Assembly: GCA_003597945.1 (NCBI GenBank)
Contig: QZJS01000053.1
Span: 1 to 64,000, forward strand
Source: Desulfobacteraceae bacterium
GTDB lineage: Bacteria > Desulfobacterota > Desulfobacteria > Desulfobacterales > Desulfosalsimonadaceae
Length of the DNA: 64,000 nucleotides
Direction of reading: 5' to 3'
The translations under genes were made by a program, and so were the position numbers. This document shows positions 31,842 to 41,729 of the stretch, one piece after another (position 1 is the stretch's first letter; the number at the start of each line of letters is the position of its first letter). The notes below the pieces were generated by a model. That model saw nothing but the letters and a program-made list of their open reading frames with translations. It searched no databases and had not been told where the DNA came from.

Positions 31842-34604
31842 TTATGCCTTAAGAACGATTCCCCATGGCAGGTCTTCCCCGAACATCAGGGCCTCGTCTT
31901 GCCGTGCAAGGGGGATCACCGCGGTCAGAAACCGAATTTTGTCCGCCATCTGGTTCTGTTCCAACCAGTCCGACACACGCTCATGGGTGTCCGGGTCAAC
32001 GTCCCGCACGCGATCTCCAGTTTTTCTGGCCATCTGAATCAATGCATTTCCAATCGGTAAAGGGTTGCGCGGCTGCATATCCATAAGACGGTCCATCCAA
32101 TACGCAACTTCTGCCGGAGGCACCACCCGGTCCACCGGACCGTAAAGCAGGTCCCTGGCCCCGATCCGTGAAAGCGCCCATACCATCTGGGGAACAATTT
32201 TGCGGGGTTGAAGGGCATCCAGCAACATTCTTCCGAATTCGATCTTGTCTCTTACCGCCAGGCGTTCCAAGTTGGCAATGGCCATCCAGATTTCATAATG
32301 TTCCTGTGTCGGTATCCTGGCCTTGCTTCCTTTTTTTGGAACCAGCCGGGAGCGGATATCCTGGATGAACTGCCGCTGTTGGCCGGATGAGAGCCCGCCC
32401 GCCACGCGGCGCCACAGTATCCACCATTCCTGGTTGACCTGGGGATTTTTGCCGAACAGAACCCCCGGCTTGTAGATCTTCCACAATTGCCTTATGCGCT
32501 GTTCATCCAGTCCGTCCCCGAAACCCGGACGCAGAAAGTACCCGGCCAGGTTCAGCCAGCGAATTTCGTGGTCAGCGGAAAAACGACGACTGCCGACCAT
32601 CGCAAGCAGGGTATCGGCCAGTCCGCGGATGAAACTCAGGGGCCATTTCTCACGGGAACGACCCACGATATCGGATATGGATTTGATGATCCGGTTCAAT
32701 GATGCCGAATCGCAATATTGGGAAAAAGCGTTTTCAAGCAGAGAAACCGATTCTTCAACCACGCCGGATTCATAGAATTCGCCATCCTGAACGCCGGTTT
32801 CGCCATTTACATTCCGGAGCTGAAACTGAAGCCGCCATCGATGCGGACTGGAAAGAGACCGGCACCAGACGGCCAATACGCCCATTTCCGTGTATTCCGC
32901 CTCTATTTGCACCGGAATCGTGGTTTTCACCCCCTTTCGACCAAACTGGATCACGGTCTGCACCGGGGGTAAAGGGGTCAGTGTATCGTCCACGGGGATC
33001 AGATCCCCGCATTTATCGCCGCTGCGGTAACTGGAACTGTAAAGCGCAAAATTAACCGCCTGATTTGCGAGCACGTCAAACACGCGATCCGGCAGGCTGA
33101 TCCTCACGCCTTCTTCGGTCCCGCGTTCCACCAGGCAGATGGCGGTAGCCTGGCCCCCGATTTTATCCGCTCCGCCGGCAAGGCCCAGGTAATAGGCCCA
33201 GGCACTGCCGCTGCCCACGCGCACTCCCTGCCCCGCCTTGACCAGGCCGTAATATCCCGCGCCCAGAGCCACCGCCAGATCCGGTTCCGGGTTTTCCAGT
33301 ACCCTGGGCGGGCCGGTGTCGGGTTCAGAAAACCAGTGACGGATCGCCTCACGGATCCGCTCCTGGACCACCCCGGCTTTCAAGGAGCCGCCGTTAAAGA
33401 GTATGAAATCCGGAAACGGTGCTTTCCGCAGGAGCTGGTGCACCGCCTCCCGGTGCTTTTCCAGAAACATGCCGATGTGACGGGTAATGGCCGGTTCCGT
33501 GGCATAGGGAAGGCCGAATTCGGAAATCCCCTTACGGCCGTGGGGCGGGGCGGCGGCATCCGGCTTCACAAGGGGGAAAAACCCGTTTAAAACGATGTTT
33601 TCAAGGGTCTGGCGGTCGATTTTGGCGCTCTGGGTCCCGCCGATGAGCCGTGTGCCCTCTCCCATCATGGTCACGGTATCGCTGCTGATGTCGGAATCGA
33701 GGATATTCTCCTTGGCCTGCCGGCACAAATGACAAAGGGTCTTCCATCGGTCCGTGGTCAGAGGTCCCTGCCGGGAAAACGTTTTTTCAACATGCCGGGC
33801 CAGGGCCAGGTCAATATTGTCGCCCCCCAGAATCAGATGGTCTCCCACGGCGATCCGGACAAAACGGGGTGCGCCTTCGGTTTCCTCCAGGGTGATGAGC
33901 GTGAAATCCGTGGTGCCGCCGCCCACATCGCAGACCAGGACAAGCTGGCCGGGCCGGATATGATCCTGCCAGTCGGATTCATGGGAAATCAGCCAACTGT
34001 AAAACGCGGCCAGCGGCTCCTCCAGAAGGGTGACATTTGCCAGACCGGCGATATTGGCGGCTTCAACGGTGAGATCCCGGGCCACTTCGTCAAACGACGC
34101 GGGAACGGTGATGATAATGGTCTGGTTTTCAAGATAGAGCGCGTCATCATCTGCCCGCATGCTGTTCCATGCCAGGCGGATATGTTTCAAATAGGCGGCC
34201 GTTGCCTGCACGGGAGAAATTTTGCGAACATCATCGCCCGATCCCCATGGCAGAATGGGCGCCCGCCGGTCCGCGCCGCTGTGACACAGCCAGCTTTTGG
34301 CCGAAGCCACCAGACGGCCGGGAACCCGGGAGCCGTGATCCCTGGCGAACCTGCCCACAAACCCGGGATCATCGCTTTGCCACGGAAGGCGGATCGCCGC
34401 TTCGGAAATATCATAGCCGCCGGGAAGATAGCAGAAAGACGGCAGCACCGGCAGCGGGCTGACCTCCCCCGGTCCGGTCAACTGTGGTATTTTAAACAGC
34501 CGGATGCCCCGATTTCTTCGGTTTTCCGCCTGAAGGTCGACATAGGATACGGCGGAATTGGTGGTGCCAAGGTCAATGCCGATGATGTATCGCTTTTCGT
34601 CCAT
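31842..34604 (-). CDS. Hsp70 family protein (large divergent)
   Basis: MDEKRYIIGIDLGTTNSAVSYVDL, LVCDVGGGTTDFTLI; ATG 34604 chosen because the longer ORF would overlap the upstream hsp70-like gene. Confidence 0.85.
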   Translation of the reverse strand: MDEKRYIIGIDLGTTNSAVSYVDLQAENRRNRGIRLFKIPQLTGPGEVSPLPVLPSFCYLPGGYDISEAAIRLPWQSDDPGFVGRFARDHGSRVPGRLVASAKSWLCHSGADRRAPILPWGSGDDVRKISPVQATAAYLKHIRLAWNSMRADDDALYLENQTIIITVPASFDEVARDLTVEAANIAGLANVTLLEEPLAAFYSWLISHESDWQDHIRPGQLVLVCDVGGGTTDFTLITLEETEGAPRFVRIAVGDHLILGGDNIDLALARHVEKTFSRQGPLTTDRWKTLCHLCRQAKENILDSDISSDTVTMMGEGTRLIGGTQSAKIDRQTLENIVLNGFFPLVKPDAAAPPHGRKGISEFGLPYATEPAITRHIGMFLEKHREAVHQLLRKAPFPDFILFNGGSLKAGVVQERIREAIRHWFSEPDTGPPRVLENPEPDLAVALGAGYYGLVKAGQGVRVGSGSAWAYYLGLAGGADKIGGQATAICLVERGTEEGVRISLPDRVFDVLANQAVNFALYSSSYRSGDKCGDLIPVDDTLTPLPPVQTVIQFGRKGVKTTIPVQIEAEYTEMGVLAVWCRSLSSPHRWRLQFQLRNVNGETGVQDGEFYESGVVEESVSLLENAFSQYCDSASLNRIIKSISDIVGRSREKWPLSFIRGLADTLLAMVGSRRFSADHEIRWLNLAGYFLRPGFGDGLDEQRIRQLWKIYKPGVLFGKNPQVNQEWWILWRRVAGGLSSGQQRQFIQDIRSRLVPKKGSKARIPTQEHYEIWMAIANLERLAVRDKIEFGRMLLDALQPRKIVPQMVWALSRIGARDLLYGPVDRVVPPAEVAYWMDRLMDMQPRNPLPIGNALIQMARKTGDRVRDVDPDTHERVSDWLEQNQMADKIRFLTAVIPLARQDEALMFGEDLPWGIVLKA

Positions 34605-34617
34605 TCTGATTTGTCCC

Positions 34618-36453
34618 TTATCCGGCCTGTTCCCGCACGTTGAATTCGAGTTTCCATTGCTTATCGTCGTCCGCGGGCACGCACCAGAGTTCAATGGTGC
34701 CGATTTCCGTGACCCGGATTTCAATGGTCACACGGATAATGCTGCCGGGTTCGCCGTCCAGGGATGTTTCAATGGTGGTGATCTCTTCGATATCACCCTG
34801 CCAGTCCTCGACGATATGGCCGATGGCGTCGGTTTTGCGCACGGAAGACCCCAGAAAATCGAAACGCACGGGCTCTCCCACCACCAGCACGAATTCCTTG
34901 TCCCTGATGTTGGCGTCGGTTCCCTCTTCCATGCCGAACGGCGCCACGCAAAGCGCCTTGACCGGCGCGGGCATGCCGGGAACCGCGGGCATGGATGCGG
35001 CCACGCCGATATAATAGGACTTGCCAAGACCGCCCCGGATCCGGATGCCGGAACCGCGGCGGGCCAGGCCATAATAGGCCGCGCCCCGTGCCACGGCCAA
35101 ATCCGTGTCATGGGTCGCAATTTCGCGGATGCCGGTCTTCGATCCGTCCGGATGCCAGGTACCCATTGCCCGGACAATACGGTCGCGCAGAGAGGCGGCC
35201 TTCATGACCCCGCCGTTAAACAGCACCGCCGTGGGAATGCGCCCGCCGGCGTCCTGTTCAATAACCTGCCGGTTTAAAAATCGGGCCAAGTGACGGGTCA
35301 CGGCCGGATCGGATTCATAAAAGAGTCCGGCTTCCTTGAGCCCGATCCGGGAATCTTTTTTCGGCTGCTCGTCAAATTCGCAAAAAGGGAAAAAGCCGTC
35401 CATGATGACGTTTTTTATCCCGTCGGATGTCAGTGACGTTTTTAACGTGCCGCCGATCAGGCTGCTGCCCCGTCCCAGGATGGTCACCGGATATTCGGAT
35501 GTGTCCGGATGGGATAAAATGGCTTCCTTGGCCGTGCGGCAGCTCTGGATCAGCCCCCGCATCTGCCATGGGTCCAAACGGGTCCCGGCATCGGCCATGT
35601 TTCGCGATACATCATAGGCCAGGGCAAGGTCCATGTTGTCGCCGCCCACCAACAGATGATCGCCCACGGCGATCCGCTCCAGGGCCAGTTCGCCATTGTC
35701 CTCGGACACCCGTATCAAACTGAAATCCGCGGTGCCGCCGCCGATATCGCAGACCAGAACCAGGTCGCCCTTGCGGACCTTTTTCCGCCAGGCATCGCCC
35801 GATGACGCGATCCATGAATAAAAAGCGGCCTGTGGTTCCTCCAGCAGCGTGATATGCGCCAGTCCGGCCATTTCCGCGGCCCGGACCGTCAGCTCCCTTG
35901 CCACGGCGTCAAAAGACGCGGGCACGGTCAGGAAAATCTCCTGATTTTCCATATTCAGGGACGGGTCATCTCCCGCCATCCGGAAGTTCCAGGCATTCCG
36001 GATATGGCCCAGAATCATGGCCGACGCGGCAACGGGCGAAAACCCCGGCACGTCATCCGGGCGCCCCCAGGGCAAGACATCCTTGTTCCGATCGATCATG
36101 GTATGGCAGAGCCATGATTTGGCCGAGGCGATCATGCGCTGGGGAACCTCGGCCCCGCGGTCCCGGGCGTATTCCCCGACGATTAGATGGTTTTCAGGGT
36201 CCCATGGCAGGGAAAACGCGTGATTCGCTGTTTCATGAGGGCTCGGTATATAGATAAAGGACGGCAACACCTGCCGGTTTTCCATGACACCGGCGCCGAC
36301 GAACTGTGGAATTTCAAGGATACTGATGCGATCCGATTTTTCCGGATTCTTCGGATACTCCTGATTCTCCGGGCTGTCGTCGATGGCGGTATAGGCCACC
36401 ACGCTGTTGGTGGTTCCCAGATCAATTCCGATAATATAGGCGGGTTTGTTCAA
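34618..36453 (-). CDS. Hsp70 family protein
   Basis: 611 aa; YIIGIDLGTTNSVVAYTAI, LLEEPQAAFYSWI, LVCDIGGGTADFSLI. Confidence 0.88.
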   Translation of the reverse strand: MNKPAYIIGIDLGTTNSVVAYTAIDDSPENQEYPKNPEKSDRISILEIPQFVGAGVMENRQVLPSFIYIPSPHETANHAFSLPWDPENHLIVGEYARDRGAEVPQRMIASAKSWLCHTMIDRNKDVLPWGRPDDVPGFSPVAASAMILGHIRNAWNFRMAGDDPSLNMENQEIFLTVPASFDAVARELTVRAAEMAGLAHITLLEEPQAAFYSWIASSGDAWRKKVRKGDLVLVCDIGGGTADFSLIRVSEDNGELALERIAVGDHLLVGGDNMDLALAYDVSRNMADAGTRLDPWQMRGLIQSCRTAKEAILSHPDTSEYPVTILGRGSSLIGGTLKTSLTSDGIKNVIMDGFFPFCEFDEQPKKDSRIGLKEAGLFYESDPAVTRHLARFLNRQVIEQDAGGRIPTAVLFNGGVMKAASLRDRIVRAMGTWHPDGSKTGIREIATHDTDLAVARGAAYYGLARRGSGIRIRGGLGKSYYIGVAASMPAVPGMPAPVKALCVAPFGMEEGTDANIRDKEFVLVVGEPVRFDFLGSSVRKTDAIGHIVEDWQGDIEEITTIETSLDGEPGSIIRVTIEIRVTEIGTIELWCVPADDDKQWKLEFNVREQAG

Positions 36454-36488
36454 ATCATTGCTCCAATCGTTACCATAACTTAAAAAAA

Positions 36489-37322
36489 CTATAAAATCTC
36501 AACTTCCGCCGGGGAAATCACCCGGGGATTATGGCCGGGATTGAGCACCGGCAATTCAATCCTGCCGGCCTGCCAGCCTTTGTGCCGGAGAATCCCCTTG
36601 AACGGGGGCTCGCCCGCAATATTTCCAGTCAGCTTGATGGCATCGGTATCAAAATTTTTCGGCACCAGGATTTCCTCGCCCTCCTGTTTTTCGATGACGG
36701 CCTTTGGTTTTAAATATTTTTGCAGGGTCTTGCTGCAATTTTCATGAATATTGCGGACCGCGACCCCGATCTGTGCGTCATCATAAGGGGTTAAATCCTC
36801 GGCAAAAAAATCTATAAGGCGCCCTTCCCGCTGAAAAACCGACAACAAATGCAGGTAAAGGCGCTGCATGCGGGCCTGCTGGTCTGCTTCGGACTCCCGG
36901 GCATCGGCTCCGGCATCGGCCGGCTCAGGGTATCCGGCCGGCATGGCCGCCTTTGTTTTTTGCTCCCGGGTTGCCTTTGTTTTTTCCGCTTTGGTTTCAA
37001 CGTCCACGCCAAAACGGTTTATGGCTTTGGCAACCGAACGGCGCAGGATCAACCAGAAGATCAGTGCCAGTAAGAAAAACACCGCGCCGGTAAGCGGAAT
37101 GAAAAAATGCCCCGCATAATCAATCCAGGGTTGTATCTGATCAAAACCCGCCTGAAATTCAGGCTGCCGGGCTGACGCATCCTGGAGTACCGGCAGCGGC
37201 AGCGCGGAAAAAAGGAATCGCCATCCCGCGTAACCGGCAAACACCACCATCAGGGCCATCATGGTAAAAAACACAAGGTTCCAGAGCAGAATCCGTCTGG
37301 AACATGATTTCATGACATTCAT
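36489..37322 (-). CDS. DUF2760-like membrane protein
   Basis: 277 aa; two N-terminal TM segments, FQREGRLIDFFAEDLTPYDDAQIGVAVRNIHENCSKTL; next to the Hsp70 pair. Confidence 0.72.
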   Translation of the reverse strand: MNVMKSCSRRILLWNLVFFTMMALMVVFAGYAGWRFLFSALPLPVLQDASARQPEFQAGFDQIQPWIDYAGHFFIPLTGAVFFLLALIFWLILRRSVAKAINRFGVDVETKAEKTKATREQKTKAAMPAGYPEPADAGADARESEADQQARMQRLYLHLLSVFQREGRLIDFFAEDLTPYDDAQIGVAVRNIHENCSKTLQKYLKPKAVIEKQEGEEILVPKNFDTDAIKLTGNIAGEPPFKGILRHKGWQAGRIELPVLNPGHNPRVISPAEVEIL

Positions 37323-37663
37323 GCATTTCCTCCTGCATGTTGCGTTTTCCGTTGATTGACATCATCCTAAAACAAACTTACTTTGCTTATTAGCTTATTA
37401 AATGATATTTATAAAAGTTTTGCTATGGGAAAAGACTCATATCGCCGAATACCCGGCTGCAGAGGCAATTAATTAAAATCATTCGCTCCATGAGTCAAGG
37501 ATCTTTTAACCGATAAATATTGCAGATGGTACGCAACAGCGAAGGTTTTTCGCGATCCCCGGTCTGAAAGACCGGCTTATTTTAATTGTAAAATTAATTG
37601 ATCCCGGAAAAATATCATGATAATGTTTTCCTCTATTGGAAAAAAACTTCAGGAAAAGAAATC

Positions 37664-37843
37664 ATGATCATCAAACGAGATAAATTTGACTTTGAAATCG
37701 GATACCTGGTAAAAAGCCCCTGCAGGGACTGCGCCCATCGGAAAAATCTGCCGCAGTGCGCGGACCAGTGCAGTCTTATCAATAAAGTTCGGATCATTCT
37801 GGCAAGGGGCATCTCCTGCGCCGGCCGTTATTCGACTTATTGA
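37664..37843 (+). CDS. Small Cys-rich hypothetical protein (59 aa)
   Basis: MIIKRDKFDFEIGYLVKSPCRDCAHRKNLPQCADQCSLINKVRIILARGISCAGRYSTY; preceded by AGGAAA. Confidence 0.5.
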   Translation: MIIKRDKFDFEIGYLVKSPCRDCAHRKNLPQCADQCSLINKVRIILARGISCAGRYSTY

Positions 37844-38023
37844 CACCACATCTGAGAGTCTCCATCATGCAACAACACCGCCACTCGCTAAACACCCAGC
37901 CGACCGAATTCTCATGCACATTCACCAAGAGCATCGATAACGGCGGTGTATTTTCAAAACGAAGCTGATGTAATCGGGATATCCTTTATCGCGTTAAACA
38001 TAAACCCCATACAGGAAATGCAA

Positions 38024-38629
38024 ATGAAAAAAAGAATGTTTGCCATATGGTTTTTTGTGGGAATCACCTGCGGTTATCCATTAAATGCATGCCTTGCCCA
38101 GAGCTTTGACGTGCAGTTACTCGCCAACCAGTCGGCTCTTGACGGCGAATTCAATGCCATGATCGATCTGCCAGAGAGTATGCTTACCACAGGGATCGGC
38201 GGAGTATATAAGGATGATCATTACCGATACTTGAATGCCGGGCTTGCCGTCGGCAATGAGCTGATTACAGAGGGTCTGTCAGGAGAACTCGGCATTTTCG
38301 GCAATATCGGCCGGGTATTCCGGGCCGACCATAAAGCTACTCTGGCTAGTGCCGGATTTGCGATATCGGCTTCTTTTGATTTTGCCAAAGGCATCCAGGA
38401 GGACGTTCCGCTGATGCTGATGACACGAATTTCGCTGTCGCCCTCGCCGCTTTGTTTCCAGGATACGGATAAATTCGCGGAAATTATTGCGGAAATAAGT
38501 TGGATGGCGCTCAAACAGGCCGCGGTGGTGGCCCGATACCGCTATCTTGATGCGGATTTTGAGAGAAAAGACGCCAAGTGGCAGAAGACCGACAACGCGG
38601 GGTATCTGGGCCTGCGATTTATCTTCTAG
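38024..38629 (+). CDS. Hypothetical exported/outer-membrane beta-barrel-like protein
   Basis: Signal peptide MKKRMFAIWFFVGITCGYPLNACLAQS, C-terminus GYLGLRFIF. Confidence 0.6.
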   Translation: MKKRMFAIWFFVGITCGYPLNACLAQSFDVQLLANQSALDGEFNAMIDLPESMLTTGIGGVYKDDHYRYLNAGLAVGNELITEGLSGELGIFGNIGRVFRADHKATLASAGFAISASFDFAKGIQEDVPLMLMTRISLSPSPLCFQDTDKFAEIIAEISWMALKQAAVVARYRYLDADFERKDAKWQKTDNAGYLGLRFIF

Positions 38630-38650
38630 CACGGACGGCACGACAAAATA

Positions 38651-38692
38651 ATGAGAACCCGCGGCGGCGGATTAGCCGCGGCGGGTTCTCAT
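38651..38692. terminator. Strong hairpin between convergent genes, no T tract
   Basis: ATGAGAACCCGC...GCGGGTTCTCAT, 12-bp perfect outer arms. Confidence 0.4.
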
Positions 38693-38792
38693 GAGCAGCA
38701 GGAACGGCATCATAGTCAACAATGTTTATTCGGCCGGATTCAAACCCGGCATGCGCTCATCCTTATTCAGATGCTTTTCCTTCGAGGACTTC

Positions 38793-39083
38793 TTACAACT
38801 TCCCTATGGTAATGCGATCTAAATTATCCGATAAAATTTTCGGACCGATCCCCTTGACGTTGAGCAGGTCCTGAGCACTTTCAAAAGGTCCCGATTCTTC
38901 ACGATAATCAATAATACGCTGAGCCAGCGACTCCCCGACCCCTTTCAGCAAAGTCAGTTCTTCCAGTGTCGCGGTATTAATATTGATTTTTTCTCCATGA
39001 TCATCGGCCCAGCCGGCACCAGCCATACTCAGCACAAAAGCAAAAACCATGAAAAACGCAGCAATTTTAATCATTCTTTTCAT
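38793..39083 (-). CDS. ComEA-like helix-hairpin-helix protein
   Basis: 96 aa; signal peptide, INTATLEELTLLKGVGESLAQRIIDYREESGPFESAQDLLNVKGIG. Confidence 0.9.
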   Translation of the reverse strand: MKRMIKIAAFFMVFAFVLSMAGAGWADDHGEKININTATLEELTLLKGVGESLAQRIIDYREESGPFESAQDLLNVKGIGPKILSDNLDRITIGKL

Positions 39084-39487
39084 GTCGGCCCTCCGTTAGT
39101 CTTAAATGATAAAAACAATGATGCCATATTCGGAAAACGGCTTTTCCGGCTGCTACTCAATAATGGGACAAATATCATAACTACCGACAAAACATACGAA
39201 CGCATTTTACCCGAAAATGATTAAGTGTCAAGAACTAATTTTATATAAGATATTGAATACAGACATAAACTTAACGTTACCGTAAACTGTAACTTTAGCT
39301 ATGTATGAAGACAAATGCGGGTTAATAAGTCAGATGTTGTATATTAGTAGTCTATCTCATGATAGGCGGGGAGTGACAATATGAAGAAAAACGGCTGAAA
39401 ATATGTTAGCCGCCGGGGACTCCCGCACTGGACGCGGAAATCCCCGGACTTTGCGAAAGATTATGATGAATATGCGTGTTCGGGCGT

Positions 39488-39515
39488 AAACTCAACCTTT
39501 ATCAAGGTTGGGTTT
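39488..39515 (-). terminator. Hairpin at the 3' end of the 39514 minus-strand gene
   Basis: AAACTCAACCTT-TATC-AAGGTTGGGTTT. Confidence 0.45.
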
Positions 39516-40083
39516 ATAAATCCGCATCAGTTGCAACAAGCGTTTCAAAAGCCACCATGGCCTTAATCAGGCCCGTGATCACGGCGGTTGTGCCGGGAGT
39601 CGGCTCGCCGGTATAGAGTTGATCAAAGCTCATTTTCTCCCGGATGGACCGCCCCGCGAACAAATCGAGAAAGGAGCGGTCCTTGAAGGACTGGTCCCGC
39701 TCCCGTGCCCGCTGGATATAGAGATCCCTGACCACCAGGTCTGCATCCAGACCGAACACGAATTCCACGGCCCCGAACTGCCCTTTCTGTGTGGAGGGAA
39801 TGATGGTGCCGATGACTTGCCCCTTTTCGTCGGTCATTTCAAAATACTGAAACTGATCCTGCTGACCGGGCAGCAGCTCATATCCCACGATCTCCTCGAT
39901 GGTTTTCCGCTGGGCCGGCGTTATTCTGACATTGACCGTTTTATAATCCCGGGCGTCGGGGAAAATCCGGGTCATGGTCCGCTCGGGGTTCCGCCACACG
40001 CACAGGTAAATATCCTGGGCCGATCCCGGCGAAACGCTAAAGATTATAAGAAAACAGACGATAAAGCTGAAATATGACTTCAT
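39514..40083 (-). CDS. Exported protein, possibly FMN-binding (NosR/RnfG)-like
   Basis: MKSYFSFIVCFLIIFSVSPGSAQD signal; FGAVEFVFGLDADLVVRDLYIQRARE...GEPTPGTTAVITGLIKAM resembles FMN-binding proteins but lacks a clear SGAT motif. Confidence 0.5.
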   Translation of the reverse strand: MKSYFSFIVCFLIIFSVSPGSAQDIYLCVWRNPERTMTRIFPDARDYKTVNVRITPAQRKTIEEIVGYELLPGQQDQFQYFEMTDEKGQVIGTIIPSTQKGQFGAVEFVFGLDADLVVRDLYIQRARERDQSFKDRSFLDLFAGRSIREKMSFDQLYTGEPTPGTTAVITGLIKAMVAFETLVATDADL

Positions 40084-41086
40084 GATGCGATGGGCTGTTC
40101 CCGGCATAACGATATCCTCCTCTGATGGTAAACCAGGGTGGTTTGCCGGTGAATCCGGCAAACCACTCATCTTTAAATTCCGATCCATGCCAAACCAGAT
40201 TGGCGGCAAAGTTCAAATCGAACCGCGGCAGCAGGGCATAATCCATGGCGGCAAAACCCGCGGTCATTGAACGATGATCGACCCTGCCTGCGCTCAATTC
40301 CACTCTGCCAAGCCATCGGCCCAGATAAAGGGTGGCATCCAGGCCGCCCACGGCCCGCTGCAGGGCACTGTCCTTATCCATATTCATATCCGCATCCCCA
40401 TTGGGATCCGCAGCATGAACACGGATCGATTTTCCCACTGCCGCAGATACTCCTATGGAAAATTCCTCGGTATCTCCGGGAGTGAAACCGATCCGGGCCG
40501 TGCCCAGACTCAGGTTGAGGTCGTCCGGCGTACCCCGGGGACCGTATCCCTGGGTAATTGACGCCGCGTAATCGAGCGGACCGTTCACTCCGGAGAGCAT
40601 GAAGCCGTTGTCGACATTCATACCCAGAACCGCGCCGTGGGGCATATCATAGAGAAGCCGGGAAGCCGAAAACCCGGGCAGCAGTCCCCAGGGGAGGCCG
40701 AAACGTCCGGCGGTGATGTTCCATGCGCCCATGGGTCCTTTGTATTGACCGTAGACTTCGTGCAGCATCACATCGGAAAAATTATCTTCGGCCTCCACCA
40801 GTCCGAACAGGATGAGGCGATCCCCCTTGTTGTCGGAAAATGTCTTCCGGACGGAAGCGCCCACCAGGTGAATGTCAGCGTCGTGCTCCTCCCATTCGGT
40901 CAGACGATACCGCGCATCACCGTCAACGGAAAGGTTCCATGTGGCCTGGACTCCTCCGGGAATCAAAGCGAACAAAAACAGAACCATGGCGGCCATCAGT
41001 GATGTGCGCCTGACCCAAGGTGCCAGCGTAATAAATAAACGTGTTAACATTTCAAACAGATCAAGTTTCAATTCGGCCGTCTTCAA
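40037..41086 (-). CDS. Outer-membrane beta-barrel/porin-like protein
   Basis: 349 aa; signal-like N-terminus, amphipathic beta-strand pattern. Confidence 0.6.
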   Translation of the reverse strand: MKTAELKLDLFEMLTRLFITLAPWVRRTSLMAAMVLFLFALIPGGVQATWNLSVDGDARYRLTEWEEHDADIHLVGASVRKTFSDNKGDRLILFGLVEAEDNFSDVMLHEVYGQYKGPMGAWNITAGRFGLPWGLLPGFSASRLLYDMPHGAVLGMNVDNGFMLSGVNGPLDYAASITQGYGPRGTPDDLNLSLGTARIGFTPGDTEEFSIGVSAAVGKSIRVHAADPNGDADMNMDKDSALQRAVGGLDATLYLGRWLGRVELSAGRVDHRSMTAGFAAMDYALLPRFDLNFAANLVWHGSEFKDEWFAGFTGKPPWFTIRGGYRYAGNSPSHHEVIFQLYRLFSYNL

Positions 41087-41729
41087 TGTGCACCTTCCGC
41101 CTGCAGCGTTTTACGATATCCTGGTTATGGGTGACCACAACGACGGTGACGCCTTCCTGGTTGAGCTGTTCGAATATCTTCATGATCATGTCCGCGTTGC
41201 GGGAATCCAGATTGCCGGTGGGTTCGTCCGCCAGGAGTATGGGCGGCGCGTTGATCAGGCTGCGGGCGATGGCCACCCGCTGCATCTCACCGCCGGACAG
41301 CTGATTCGGCAAATGATGCAGCCGGTTGCCCAGACCCACCATTTCAAGCAGTTCCCCTGCCCGGCCGTTGCTTGGCTTCCCCACAAACAGAGACGGCAGG
41401 GATACGTTCTCCAGCACACTTAATGTAGGTATCAGGAAAAACTGCTGAAACACGAAGCCGATGGCGCTCCGGCGAAGCCGCGTGAGGCCGGCTTCGGTTT
41501 TCTCGTGCACCTCCTGTCCATCAAGGATCACCCGACCGCGGGAGGGGCGATCCAGACATCCCATAATATTCATCAGGGTGGTCTTTCCCGATCCGGAATG
41601 ACCGACCACCGCAACATACTCGCCCGGTGTCACCGCCAGTGAAACATCCCGGAGCGCGTGAACGGTTTCCGATCCCCGGCGGTAATCCTTGGACACATTT
41701 TCGAGTTCAATCACAGATCCGTTATTCAT
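41061..41729 (-). CDS. ABC transporter ATP-binding protein (LolD/MacB type)
   Basis: 222 aa; VGHSGSGKTTLMNIMGCLDRPSRG, LSGGEMQRVAIARSL, LLADEPTGNLDS. Confidence 0.93.
   Translation of the reverse strand: MNNGSVIELENVSKDYRRGSETVHALRDVSLAVTPGEYVAVVGHSGSGKTTLMNIMGCLDRPSRGRVILDGQEVHEKTEAGLTRLRRSAIGFVFQQFFLIPTLSVLENVSLPSLFVGKPSNGRAGELLEMVGLGNRLHHLPNQLSGGEMQRVAIARSLINAPPILLADEPTGNLDSRNADMIMKIFEQLNQEGVTVVVVTHNQDIVKRCRRKVHIEDGRIET

Noticed and set aside
33729-34643. 304-aa + strand ORF opposite the hsp70-like gene
   Set aside because: Antisense to Hsp70 motifs; no independent support.
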